From Talpa occidentalis (Eukaryota; Chordata; Mammalia; Eulipotyphla; Talpidae): a DNA stretch of 64,000 nt. The position numbers were made by a program, and so were the translations under genes. How positions within the stretch are numbered: the stretch's first letter is position 1; every line of letters begins with the position of its first letter. The stretch lies in NCBI RefSeq assembly GCF_014898055.3, contig NW_023604861.1, positions 78,566,292 through 78,630,291 of the forward strand, written 5' to 3'. The notes beneath the pieces were generated by a model that saw only the letters and a list, made by a program, of their open reading frames with translations, was not told the origin of the DNA and ran no database searches. Below are positions 12,065-23,430 of the stretch, piece after piece.

Positions 12065-12185
12065 CCTATCATTTTAAGGTTAGAAGGGGCTATGTTTTTT
12101 AAGTGGACTTCTGCACTTGTACGAGAGAGAAAACTGAGACCCAGAGAGGTGGGCTTGCCTTGTTTTACCTCATCATCACATTGGG
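12065..12185 (-). repeat. Possible MIR fragment
   Basis: gagaaaactgagacccagag resembles the antisense MIR core; the flanks are too diverged to be sure. Confidence 0.35.
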
Positions 12186-12289
12186 AGCTGTACCTTCTTC
12201 CTCACCAGCTCCCCGCTCCCATCAACACTAACTCAGAGGACCACAGGCTAATGCAGCTCCCTTAATAACCCTAGTTATTGCCTTGATTG

Positions 12290-12800
12290 AGCCTTCCCTA
12301 ATCAAAGCACAGCCCCCGTAGAAGGGAATTTCCAAAAAGCTGCCTGAGGCTGCTGATCAACAATTCATTTTTAGCATTTCTTTTTAAATCGCTCTAAGAC
12401 TTTGCACCTGGGTCACAGTGACAGCTGAATAAGGGGGCTGAGCAGCAACATTCCGGGCACCAGGTTGGTGAGCCCCTCCGCCATGTATATGTATGAGCTC
12501 GCCATTTGCATAAAGTGAAAAAGCATCACTCCCATTAATCACCGCATTCATCTTAATAATTAGTGGCAATAATGTTGAAAAGAGGTGGTCTCCACATCGA
12601 TCTTTGAGGCACCATGGGCTATTTCTGTTGCAGATGAACGATCATCAAGAGTGACAAGTTGATGTCTTTGGATCGACCACCCCGGTTCTACGTGCTTTAC
12701 AGCCTGGCAGCTGGTCAGGCAGCTCGGGTGATCTGTGGGGCTAATGCTGTCCCTCTAACTAGACCAGTAAAAAGGAGTGATGTGACACCTGGGAGGGGGC
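12290..12800. promoter_or_regulatory. Candidate conserved non-coding enhancer
   Basis: Repeat-free, with balanced composition and scattered CpGs. It is dense in developmental transcription-factor words: ctaatcaaag (TCF/LEF-like), tgacagctg (TALE-like site next to an E-box), atttgcat (octamer), attaatca and taataattag (homeodomain), and caataat (SOX-like). A 61-codon minus-strand frame at 12384-12569 crosses it but has no domain. Conservation cannot be measured here, so enhancer status is inferred from composition and motif density. Confidence 0.4.
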
Positions 12801-13926
12801 TTCTGAGAAAGTCCCCGACCACTTTAAGGGGCCCTCTCTGGGCCCTATATGCATAGTCAACTAGCTGTAACTGCAAAGCAAGAGGCTATTTGTCATAAAG
12901 ATTATGACTCCATGGTTAAGCACTTGAAAGGCTACCACTTGCTCTCAGACCTTCTCCATAAAAGATTGGCTTGGGGTCTGTAATTTGCCAATACTTCTGG
13001 GTCAAGAGAAAGCCATTTCAGATCAGAAATGTAATAGAATGTTTTAAGGCCAGTGTTACGGTGCCAGAAAGGATGGAAGTATTCATAATTTTCATGGTCT
13101 TTTTTAAAAAGGCCCTATCAGGTAAAAAACAGAAGTCACAAAGGAATCCACTTGAAGATTTGAAGAGAAACTACAAAGGACTTCATTAATACAAAAGGGA
13201 AGATTAGTCAGAGAACAAAAGAATAAGGAAGGAGGCAGCAAATAGAGAAAGGGAAGGAATTATAATAATGTGAGACAAGGGAGACTGGTGAGTGAAAACT
13301 AGGGAGGAATTAAAACAAAGACTCCTCAACTTTCTAGATCCATGAGATCATCCTGGATATTTCCCCTCTGTGAGGAGATGAAGACAAAGTGTGAGTGACA
13401 GGGAAATTCGGGTTTCAGATGTAAATGTTTTTAAAATGTAACAACAATTAAATTTCTCCTGCAGTCTGGTTGAGCAGAGAGCCATCCGCCAGGCTTTAGG
13501 ATTGATTTGGGAAATTTGATACTTACTCCTTTGCTTTCTCAGCTTTTATTCACCAGTAAGGCTTTGAACCCATCTTTGTGAAATCTCATTCTGCCTTCTT
13601 TGGAAGGTGAGTTTTATATTATCTATGAAAAATTGATAAAAAGCTCCTAAAGAGTGTGCAGGTGTTTCTAATGATTACTTGTTTTCTTAGGAACTTTTCA
13701 AATACAACCGTCTTCCTCCCTTCCCCCAAAGACATAAAATAAATTCTCTTGCATCTCCTCCGCTGTTTATTGGGTCTCTGCACTTGCACATTCTCCAGAA
13801 GAGGGACACTGAATCTGGGCAGTGTTGGTACATAAATCTTCTTGGAGAAAGAAAGGTTTAATTTATTCAAGCAACCGACTATTTTGTACACAACTGGTTA
13901 ACCTCTATAATTCTTTATTCAAGGCA
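12801..13926. other. Intergenic stretch without a recognised gene
   Basis: Unique sequence; purine-rich between about 13185 and 13330. No supported gene or named repeat. Confidence 0.4.
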
Positions 13927-13972
13927 TGTGGAGTGTGTGTGTGTGTCTCTCTCTGTGTGTGTGTATCTGTGT
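13927..13972. repeat. Imperfect (TG)n/(TC)n microsatellite
   Basis: TG repeats interrupted by a short TC block, then TG again. Confidence 0.85.
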
Positions 13973-14755
13973 TACAAATAGCTTTGTATCAAGCACAACT
14001 GACTCAACTTTCAGGACAAGATATATGACTTAAAACTGAGCACTTTGAGATTATTTGTTTGTTGCAGACCTTTTTTTCTCCTCTTTGCAGCATTACGTGA
14101 TTTTGGTATCTAGAGTGAGATTTTGTTTTGAAGGGAAAGGAAGGGTCCAGTTGTGAAATATCTAATAAACACTTGTGAATAAACACTAGGGTCACACTTG
14201 TCGTCATCCTAAATGAAAGTTCATAAAGATCATGTCTTGCACCATCCTTTGAACCAACTCCCATTAATCCCTGGAGATGAAGGATGCTGAAAAGCAAAGC
14301 AAAGTCTTCTTATGTACAGGTCTGGAAACAGGACGAGGAGGCTGGGATGCAAATAATAGCAGTCTCCAAAGTGGTAACAGGCAGAAGAGGAGGAGTGCTA
14401 GGTGTGGCAGGATCTGGTATCTTTGACCCCAAGAACTAGTGCAATTGAATCGACAGAAGAGGAACACACTAGGCCTCCATCGTGGGGGCGTTGGTTGTCC
14501 ATTTTGACCTTAGAATAGGTTGACCCTCATCAGCCAAAATGGCCATAGCTTCTAGGCTATGGAGAACTTGGCTTGCAGAGTCTGGGTAAAGTCTGGGCAT
14601 TTTGCAACGCTATCTTTTCCCTTTGTTTATCCTCCCTCCCAGTGTATCCTGCCCAGCGTATCTTGCTGTGGGTCTGCCTGGTTCCTTTGCCCTGCTGCTT
14701 GCTGTCTGGCATGTGCCTGTGTGTTTTTAATTGGATTCTCTGAAATGCATTTCTG
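13973..14755. other. Intergenic stretch without a recognised gene
   Basis: Unique sequence. Overlapping short open frames on both strands are not supported as genes. Confidence 0.4.
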
Positions 14756-15310
14756 ACACTGATTTGGTTACATTATATTCTTTTCTGTTATCAAACAAAT
14801 TTGCTGTCAAACAAAAGATCAATGTTATTGTAATGTCCTACTTGATGGATTAAATAGGGTATTATTCAACTCTTATTAAACAATCAAGAAAAACACACTG
14901 GGACATGCTTTCATTCACAGCTGCTAACAAATACAGTGTATGTGATCTGTGATTAAGAAACAAAGCAGGAGCAGTTATTTTCAGATTAATTAAACAAACA
15001 AGTAGGATTTAGGGACCAGGATTTTTAAAACCCAGTACAATTCTTTTAAACATGTTTGGAAAAGGACATAATTTACTTTAACTACACGAGTGAACACTTA
15101 AGAATATAAAATCTTTCAGTGACGCAATTCTGGATTAATTGCCCGGAACTATCGTAGCGCCATAAACAAAACCGTTCCAGGGATGGACCTTTCAGAGGAA
15201 TTTTTTCCTTGTGAGTAAATGTCCATTTAGAGAGCTTTTCCAAATTTAGAAGCAATGTTCATCCATCATTTATAATAAGCTCCGAGTAAGTCCACTCAGC
15301 TGCCTGCCCG
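14756..15310. promoter_or_regulatory. Candidate conserved non-coding element
   Basis: Repeat-free AT-rich block with many SOX/FOX-like words (acaaaag, aacaatcaag, attaaacaaaca) and homeodomain words (ggattaattg, cagattaattaa). A CpG-containing core at 15120-15190 includes gacgcaattctggattaatt and gccataaacaaaacc. Resembles deeply conserved enhancers by composition; the function is inferred, not shown. Confidence 0.4.
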
Positions 15311-15774
15311 AGATGCACCCCCTTATGCACAGCACTCCCCTCAAAGGGCTTGCCTTGCTGGGCCGGCATCCACTCCATTATCAGGGCCTGACCTCTGTGT
15401 CTTTCTGACTTCGCTCTCAAGATGCCCAGGGAAAGCAAATACTAAATCAGTAGAAACCTCTCTTATCTCAGCCTGCCTGACTGGGTATTATCTTTACCCA
15501 CCCCCTCCCCCCACATACACACGCCACCCCCATGGCCCGACTTCACATACAGTTGGCTACATTTTGGCTCCTTCTGTCTGATGCTGTTTCCTCTAATGGC
15601 TGAAGAAATGGAACATTACACCATTTAACGTGTGTGGGTCACATTAATCACAGAAAATTCTTTTAATGTCTCAGAAGTAACTGTCAAACTGGACATACTG
15701 AATCTATTTAAACTAAAGCATGCCATTTTTTATCTACAGTGATCTTTAATTCCCATAAAAGGGTCAAGAAAATG

Positions 15775-15862
15775 TGATTAAGTGACAGTTTTAAAATGTA
15801 CTATAATATTAAATAGCTTGATTAAGTGACAACTATAAAATGTAATACAATATTAAGTATCT
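15775..15862. repeat. Diverged 44-bp tandem duplication
   Basis: Two adjacent 44-bp units at 15775-15818 and 15819-15862 both start tgattaagtgaca and share aaaatgta and aatattaa, with several substitutions between them. It is an old local duplication inside repeat-free sequence that may be regulatory (15590-15900). Confidence 0.8.
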
Positions 15863-18642
15863 GGCTATGTCCCAAAAGAACTTTAAAGTATTTTTGAACG
15901 GTTTGGGAATTCACTAACCCATAATAGGTTACTAAGGAATTTTTTTTTTTTGGTGAAGACATAAAATCAGTTGAACTTAAAACACATTAAAAAAATTAAA
16001 ACAACAGCAACAGCTTTTATGTAAAGATAACACAGAGTTGCAGAGTCTCTCTGGAGCACAAAGACTGAGTTTTGGGCAGTATGGAGTGGTCATTTTAGGG
16101 TTCTGAATTTACTGGCACTTGATTGGAATTATAATGCCTTGACACAGAAAAAAACAAAATAAAATCAGAAGTAGTTGTGGTGGACAGATCACACAGCTGC
16201 ATGGGAAGGCCACAGTTTAGTCAGTGACCTCTTGGGTTACCTCGTAGGGCTGGTCATCAGCCCCCAGGTGCCTGCCGGGCTTACTTTCTGTATTTTGTCT
16301 CAGCTCGTATGGGAACAGAGTAGAGAACACCAACTTAGTGGAGTGCAGGGCCTCTAGTTCACCATCTCTAGTAGAGTAAGCCAGAGGAGACACTGAAATA
16401 TAAGATGGGGTCCATAACATGACCCTTGTCATATCTGGACTTTAACAGATGCACTGTTGGGGAACAATGGAAGGCGATAATTTTACCAAATGCCTATGGT
16501 ACAATCCTGGGCTAGGTGCCCAGGCCATGTGATTAAAGAAGTTGACTCCACTATTCAGACAATTTTGTAACTCTTGTGACCTGATAATTTGATCACTTCC
16601 TAGCCTGAGTTGTCCCATGAAGGAGAACTTAAGGCAAAGGCTTTTGTGCCATTATTATGATAGGGGATGTAACACCAGTGAGCAGCAGCGAGGGCAAAGG
16701 ACAGTGAGACAGGCAGAGATGCTGCAAGGATGTCTTATCCTACCGATTGCCCCTCAATCTAAATAATGGCTTGATCTTACAGGACTGTGCCCTAGGAAAC
16801 CATTTCAATTGCCCAACCAGATGGTCCATGTGGAAGGAGAAAGGAGAATTTATCTGCCAGCTCCCTCCACTCGTGGATCAAATGTTTTCCTCACTTGCCT
16901 CACTTATCACTTCTAGTTTCACTCGGGTGGGTGTTTGTTGGATTCCTTTGGCATCCTGCCCTCTGTGGCGACAGGAATCCCTGGCAGGTCAGCTGGAGTC
17001 ATGTGCTGTCGCAGTTCAAGCAAAAATGGTCACTGCTTAGCATTTGGAACAGCGAGAGTCTGTGAGGGTCTGAAGTGGCACATAGGGTCCCTGTACAGCT
17101 CAGAACCAACTAGAGACACTCTACAGGTGGTTACGCTCACCAGAACACTTTCCAATGGTTCTGGAAAGTGAAACACTTTCCAATGGTTCTCAGGCCCTCC
17201 TGAGAGGGCCTCCTGTGGAATTCTGAAGAGTCTTCCTGGCTTTTCTCACAAGCTTCAGCTTCCCTCTGTCTCAGATTCTGGGCTGGGTACCATGGACATG
17301 TATACTTTGCTCCTCTAAATGTTCTGGTGATGGTTAGCAAATGGCTGTGACTGGAAACGTGGATGGATGCCATACCCCTTTTGAGAGCCTCCTAGAGCCC
17401 CACAGAGAAGAGTGTTGATTCTGACTTTCAAGGACACTCTTTAAGGGAAAGTTGGAAGCCACGCTAGCGATCACTCTAGGTGCCACAGTGACAGAGACAG
17501 ATGGCCACGATACATTTATACAGGCTCACTCATGCTCGCGATGATGATGAAGCTTCATTGGAAGAGTTGCTTAGCTGTCTAATAAATCAATGAGGAAAGT
17601 TTCCCTGATATTTACTCAGGACTTTCTTCCCTGTCTTCATTTCATTCCATTCCTCCAGTTGCTCACCCTGGTACCAAGCTAAATAAATCTCTTTTCTTTC
17701 TTCTGCCCTTTGTCAACCATTAGCCTGTTCCCCCTCTGTCATTGTTTCACCAGACCATAGATGTAACTCCTCTAATCTTCTCTGATAAATCAGGCTCTTG
17801 GAATCACTCCTCATTGCTCCCTCAAGCTCCCTGGAGCTGGGACACAGGCCTCTGAGCGCCTGGTGCGGACGTCTCTTTTATAATGGGCCCTGAAAGGTTG
17901 TCAGCTGCAGATAATTAGGATCTCACTTCCCGCCATAGAGCTGCATATATCTTCCATGCAAAGAACCCCCATCACCTTCAGAAGAATTAACACATGCAGA
18001 GGAGATATATGAGGGGGCTGGGTGACCGGAGAATGGGGGCTGGTTCTTCTGAAGGCCAGAACTGCTTCATGTTTCCTGTGAGAGAGAGGCACTTTCTCTC
18101 AGGAGGAGAACCTGACCCTTCTTGCACTGTTTTATGGTAAAAGTCTCAAGCTGTGAGTCTGGCTTGTGCAACTCAGAATAGTGAGAAATATACCTTTTAA
18201 AGTAAATTATTTTATAATAGTGCTGTGCCTGTGTGTGCTGGCTTACCTTCTCTCCCCACTGAGCTAAAAAAGGCAGCCTTGTGATGAGAATGCAAGTATG
18301 TTTTGTCTGTGGTTTTTATGTTCTAACTCTAATGATAACTGGCCCACGTCACTGTTAGACATAATGCTTAGTTTTTTTTTTTTGTTTTTTTTTTTTTGCA
18401 GTTGCTGAGAAATATCAGTGATGTAGCTCGGGAAGACCAGGTGGGCTGTCAAGTAGTTGGGATATCAGAATACAGTGTGGCTCCCAAAGGTGGCTTGGCG
18501 CAGAGAAAATTCTTCTCCGATAAGTACTTCGTGTGGTTGGGGACACGATACTCTTTGGAGGGAAGAAAAGCAGGTCTGAGATTCTCCACACATTTCCAAC
18601 AGAGAAGGTTTATTTTTATCCATGCTATCATCAGGTTCCATG
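15863..18642. other. Unique intergenic stretch
   Basis: No supported genes. It contains the short duplication at 17144-17190. The block at about 17840-18080 has regulatory-looking words (cagataattaggat, cttttataatgggccc), but I would not call an element from these alone. A T-rich interrupted run lies at 18371-18398. Confidence 0.4.
17144..17190. repeat. Direct repeat with internal inverted repeat
   Basis: The 19-mer aacactttccaatggttct is present exactly at 17144-17162 and 17172-17190. Between the copies ggaaagtg forms an 8-bp inverted repeat with the cactttcc of either copy. Confidence 0.9.
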
Positions 18643-18659
18643 TAAGATTTTATGTTTTT

Positions 18660-18920
18660 TTTTTTAAAGATTTATTTATTTATACAAGCACTGGGTACAG
18701 TCAGAAGTGCGGGAGGGTGAGAGAATTCACCAGAGCCAGAGCGGGGAATAGAACAGGCAGGCTGATGAAATACACTGCTGAGGGGAGCAGCAGGCATGGC
18801 AGGAGAGGTCTGCGCACCATGTGGGACCCTCACTGGTGGCTGGGGATCAAACCGGCGCTGCAGAGGCTGTGGGCAGCTTCGCAGCCCAGCGCTCAACCAC
18901 TGAGCCACCGGGGAGGCCAA
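18660..18920 (-). mobile_element. tRNA-derived SINE, copy 5 (younger subfamily)
   Basis: Full-length on the minus strand, starting TTGGCCTCCCCGGTGGCTCA and carrying the younger diagnostic CTGACTGTACCCAGTGCTTG before the (ATAA)n tail. A perfect 17-bp duplication, taagattttatgttttt, lies at 18643-18659 and 18921-18937. Box B is altered (GGTTTGATCCC). Part of a 175-codon chance frame crosses it. Confidence 0.92.
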
Positions 18921-18937
18921 TAAGATTTTATGTTTTT

Positions 18938-20569
18938 AAAGAGGGTAAAATGTTTTCCTATTTCTGATTATATTACTTTGCACATGAGAAAAAAGTTCCA
19001 GAATGGTAAGTCTGCAGAACTTACTAGCCAGAATTATAATACAGGACTCTTGGCCCCTGAATTTTTTCATCTTTCTCCAGCACTGTGCTGCCGCATCATC
19101 TTCAGAATGACAGCCTTGATTATGGCATTGGGGTCGATAGGAAATAGACAGGCCTATATATTCCCAGGACCAATGTTGACGATAAGTGCTGTTTGTGGTC
19201 TGAGATGCTCCTACTGACCTGTGCACTTGGAGTGATTTTTCTGCTGGTGGGGACAGATGGGCACTGCATCACCTTCACAATTGCCATCACCCCAGGGATG
19301 ATTGGTGGGTCTTCTGGGTGTGATCTTTGACCAGGAGCCTCAACAGAGGAAACTGTTACCTTGAGGGAGAAAGGAAGTCTTGGCCTGGGTCTTATCAAAG
19401 TCACTGCCATGAGGCTAACCATGGAGTTTTGGAGCTACCCCGGACTGCAGCCATCCCCACCCACTCCTTGTAGAACCGTAGACACTGAGGCCCAGAAATA
19501 TCAAGTGGTTTCTCACAAAGAGGAGGGGAATGTTCAGGACTAGTAGGCAAGGAGCATGATTCTTATTCCTTGGCTGGATGGAGCGCAGTGTGTTTATTTT
19601 CCTACTTTCCTTCCTGCCGGAACAACCCGAGGCAGTGATGTGGGTAGAGGTTTCTGTTCTGCAGTGTGAAACTCCCTTTGGGCCAAGTGTCCCACAGTCT
19701 AGATGGGAGAGAGAAAGGGACATGTGGGAAGTTACGTGTGCTGGTTTCTCCGGTGTCCTGTGTGTTATCTGCAACAATGAGGGCAGTTTGGCCTCGTTTC
19801 TTTTGATTTCGAACAGGGATGTTATTTCTTGGGTGCCCTCATACTGCAGGTCTCAACATCCTATATTCTAGAACTTGTATTACCAGCAATCTGCTGACTG
19901 GCACCTCCATGAATCTAAACCAACTTTCCTGTGGAGAGTGGAGCCAGCTGGAGCCATTCTTAATAAGCAGCCCAGTGGTTGGCATCACTCACTGAAATGG
20001 GTGAAGAGCAAAATCAGAGCGGATTTTGACTGAGATTCCTTTTTTAAACAATGCTTTAAAAAACATTTCTTCAGAGTAAAACTTGAAACAAATGGGAAGC
20101 CTTGTTCCCACCAGGACTTAAAATACCAACATATGTATCAAGGAATCTGTTCAATTTGATAAGTCAGTTCAAAGTGACCAGGAAATAACAACAAGAAGCC
20201 AGCCATAGAAACCAGCATTTGGTGTTTGGAGAATATTAAATCCCATCTGTATGTGGGTTGTTCTCCAAAATCCTCAAGTTCTGAAACATTTCTTTTCTCC
20301 TTCTGGTTTTGCTTTCTTGTCAGACATTCACTTATTTTTAGAGATTTAGAGAGCTTTCTCTGATTAGGTCAAGGTGTCACATAAAAGCAAAACAGGAGTC
20401 TTCCTAACAAGAAAGCATCTTGGCCAACAATGGGATGGACAAAAGAGGGAGGTTCTGGACGGCATGAGAAGAGAGAGCAGTTAATTAGGTTGAAGGTATC
20501 TCTGAGAAATCCACACTGCTGTGAGAAGAAAGTCACTTATTAATGAGAAAGGCAGTGATTTTAAATAAG
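18938..20569. other. Intergenic stretch with one possible MIR scrap
   Basis: No gene is supported. At about 19465-19560 agacactgaggcccagaaat followed by a diverged flank suggests an antisense MIR scrap. The rest is unassigned. Confidence 0.4.
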
Positions 20570-20690
20570 TTTCCTCTTCAGAAAGGACGCTAATAACACC
20601 TACCTCACAGAGTTGATGTGAGGCTAGCATGAGGTAATTGTGGTTAACACTTTGTGAGCTGGAAGATGTTGTAGAGATAACGTAGGATTG
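20570..20690 (+). repeat. MIR element
   Basis: Sense MIR 3' half: taataacacctacctcacag, then gttgatgtgaggctagcatg, then acactttgtgagctgg. Confidence 0.55.
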
Positions 20691-21199
20691 AGAGGTTGTT
20701 CAAGACCCTGAAAATACCACAGCTTCCTGAAAAAGTAGAAAGTAGACCTGTTGTGGGTACTCTGTGATCTGATTCTCCAGAGGTCTATTGGTCTTCTTTC
20801 CTATTTGTAAATGCATAAAAAATACAAAGCATGAACACAGCTCCCTTTGAGGGGAGGCATCAACTCTTAGTGGCTCTTTTAACTGAAAAACTTAATTCGC
20901 TAAGAGCAAGGACGCATCTGTCACCCACTGCATCATGTTCGGCCACCCGCCATCCTCAGAGGAGCATCTCTTCAGGCACTTTGAAGATGGAAATGGCTCC
21001 CTATAAATGGAAATGGCCAGAAGGTGGCCAGTGCCCACAGCACTGAGTTTTCTGCTTAGCCCAGGAAAAAGCTAGAGAAGTAGCTGCAGGCTCGAGGGAG
21101 TGGTGGGGAAGACCTCACTTGACTTAGTATCCACATCAGTATGAGCAGTGGCACTTAGAATATTAACATTTAACAAAGTGAAGGCACTTCCCAGAATTC
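20691..21199. other. Intergenic stretch without a recognised gene
   Basis: Unique sequence; short overlapping frames only. Confidence 0.4.
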
Positions 21200-21265
21200 A
21201 GGCATTTACTCACCCCACAAATATTTATTGAGCACCTAGGATGTAGTGATCTGGAGAGAGAAGCT
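21200..21265 (-). repeat. L2/MIR-type 3' end, antisense
   Basis: gcatttactcaccccacaaa followed by tatttattgagcacctagga is the antisense of the L2-class 3' end. Confidence 0.55.
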
Positions 21266-22154
21266 GGAAGACACAGGTACGTAGGAGGACAAACAGCCCC
21301 GTGAATTTCATTTCCTAGTAGGATGACAAGAGGCCTACACAGTCTCAAACCAGGGCATGCTTTGCATCTCCCCCAAACCCTAAAAGGAGCTGATCTGTGG
21401 TTCTCCTTAAGCAGCATAATCTGTGCAGCTTGATTCTGACATATAAAGCAGGTAAGATTTTTCACTTTTTGCCAGTCATCCTGCTTGTTCTTTTCTTTTT
21501 TTTTTTTTTTAAATCAAAGAAAATTGTTTACTTTCCAGTGCCATTTTAACTTGTTACTAGCTAGCATCTGGCTTGGGTGTTTTCCATTAGCATGAAAATT
21601 CAGGAGGCTACAGAAGGAAATACCTACAACTGAGCAGCAAGAGCCACTTCATTCCCTCGCCAGACAATGTGTCTTGCATTTCTCTAGTGTAAATAAAATG
21701 ATGATTCAAAGAATGTTCCCCATTAATGAGTATCTGATTTAGAATAAAATAAAATCCATGCTGGGAAGTTGATGAGCTTGATTTTGCTGAATTGCTTCTA
21801 GCATGCAACTCATATTTATTGGTCTTTTCCCTTTGACAATTGTCACCAGTTGTCTGCTGTTCTTTCTGCTGAGTGCAAAGGGAGAGGGCTTGCAGGTTGA
21901 TTTTAGTTCCCTGTAACTGGAGGTGACATTTGAAAGCTCAAAGCTATTGGAAGGGTAGGTGATTATTAAAATGTAATGTGTTTCTGTTTTTCTGATTATG
22001 ACCTCCTGATCTTGCAATTTGCTGCCAAGCACGTGCCAAAACTGGAACACAGGTGGTGATGTGTCTTCCCAGCTTAGGGAGAGCTTTAGACATATTAACC
22101 ACCTCCTTGTTCACCTTTCCTAATTGTTTTCAACAGTAGACATGCTGAAAAATT
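21266..22154. other. Intergenic stretch without a recognised gene
   Basis: Unique sequence with a T run at about 21496-21511. No supported gene. Confidence 0.4.
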
Positions 22155-22285
22155 AAGATACGGGGAGAGAGAGATAGAAGGTTATCTGTGGGGCCTTTAA
22201 TGAAGAGGGAAGAGGGAATAAGAGGAGAGGGAAAAGAAGAGAGGTTGGGAGGGAGGGATTGAGAAAGAGAGAAATAGCACATAAT
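22155..22285. repeat. Purine-rich (GA) low-complexity tract
   Basis: Mostly G and A on the plus strand (gggaagagggaataagagga, gggagggagggatt). Could form triplex-prone DNA; no gene. Confidence 0.8.
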
Positions 22286-22339
22286 TAATCAGAAAGAGCA
22301 CTTAAAAACAATTGCTGTGGAAGGGTATTTCCCAGAAAA

Positions 22340-22520
22340 GCAATAGAGTCCTTTCTGAGCACATACTCCTCTCACATTAACCACGCATTAAAATTAGTGG
22401 CAATCTGCTTCTGTGCATTCTCTTCTGGTTCTTAGTTAGGCTCAACTGGCCATGCCAGTGTGCTTGCTCGATGAGATCAACTGCATGCATTTTGGAGAGT
22501 CGGGATCACAGTGAGGTGAG
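22340..22520. promoter_or_regulatory. Candidate conserved non-coding element
   Basis: Repeat-free block with ccacgcattaaaattagtgg, ggccatgccagtgtg and gatgagatcaactgcatgca. It shares the 13-mer aattagtggcaat with the candidate enhancer at 12290-12800. Regulatory function is inferred. Confidence 0.35.
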
Positions 22521-22687
22521 AGAACAGTTCTAGAGAAATGGTGGTCACCCTGCACAGCGGACTGGGAGCCCTGATCAGCACATAGGACACACAGCCTTCT
22601 GAAAGAGCTGACGGTGGAAATGACCAGTTCATTTTATGGCGAGGTTGTTAGAACTTGGCAAACAGAGGCAATCAAAAGAGAAGAAGC

Positions 22688-22963
22688 GGGCTTCCCCGGT
22701 GGCGCAGCGGTTGAGCGCTGGGTTGCTAAGCTGCCCACAGCCTCTGCAGCGCCCGTTCGATACCCGGCCACCAGGAGAGGGTCCCGCATGGCGCTCAGAC
22801 CTCTCCTGCCGCCCGCTGCTCCCCTCAGCAGTGTACTTCGTCAATCTGCCTGCTCTGCTCTCCCCTCTGGCTCTGGTGAATTCTCTCACTCTCCCGCGCT
22901 TCCGACTGTACCCAGTGCTTGTATAAATAAATAAATAAATCTTTAAAAGAGAGAGAGAGAGAG
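22688..22963 (+). mobile_element. tRNA-derived SINE, copy 6 (young)
   Basis: Full-length, starting GGGCTTCCCCGGTGGCGCAG with box A TGGCGCAGCGG. Box B reads CGTTCGATACC, one step from consensus. The tail is (ATAA)n, TCTTTAAAAG, then a (GA)n expansion that merges with an 11-bp duplication agagaagaagc at 22677-22687 and 22964-22974. Confidence 0.92.
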
Positions 22964-22984
22964 AGAGAAGAAGCTCTGTAGCTA

Positions 22985-23095
22985 ATTCACCGTGTATAGT
23001 TGCTTTGCCTGAGACAGCCTCTGTTTTCCCATCTATAAAGTGGGACTACAATACCTGTGTCAAAATAATAAATAAATTAGGAAAACAATAAAGTT
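22985..23095 (+). repeat. MIR fragment
   Basis: ctctgttttcccatctataa followed by agtgggactacaatacc matches the sense MIR core. Confidence 0.55.
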
Positions 23096-23163
23096 TATGA
23101 AAGAAAATACAAAGAGTACTACTTAATGTTAAAATCATCTCTGACTTTACTCTCTGGTATTTT

Positions 23164-23414
23164 TTTAAAGATTTATTTATTTATGCATACAAGAACTGGG
23201 TGCAGGCCAGAGGTGTGGGGGTGTGAGAGACAGAGTGGGGAACAGAACAGGCAGATCGACTGAAGTTCACTGGTGAGGGGAGCAGCAGGAGAGGTAGGAG
23301 AGGTCTGCTATGCCATGTGGGCAGCTCCCAGGCCAGGGATCAAACTTGTGTTGCAGAGGCTGCAAATAGCTTCATAGGTTGCTTCTTAACCCCTTGTGCC
23401 ACCAGGGAGGCCCA
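23164..23414 (-). mobile_element. tRNA-derived SINE, copy 7 (older subfamily)
   Basis: Full-length minus-strand copy with head GGGCCTCCCTGGTGGCACAA and an internal deletion in the middle (the usual gaattcaccag block is missing). Near-perfect duplications start tactctctg at 23148 and 23415, with two mismatches over 16 bp. Its tail carries the older CTGGCCTGCACCCAGTTCTTG form. Confidence 0.87.
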
Positions 23415-23430
23415 TACTCTCTGACATTTT

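Noticed and set aside
18396..18923. 175-codon plus-strand frame
   Set aside because: Its second half is antisense SINE copy 5 and its first half has no domain; a chance fusion of unique and repeat DNA.
22614..22934. Frames of 86-106 codons, with similar ones at 11159, 35562, 58147 and 58168
   Set aside because: They are translations of SINE copies on either strand; near-identical peptides at several loci expose the repeat origin.
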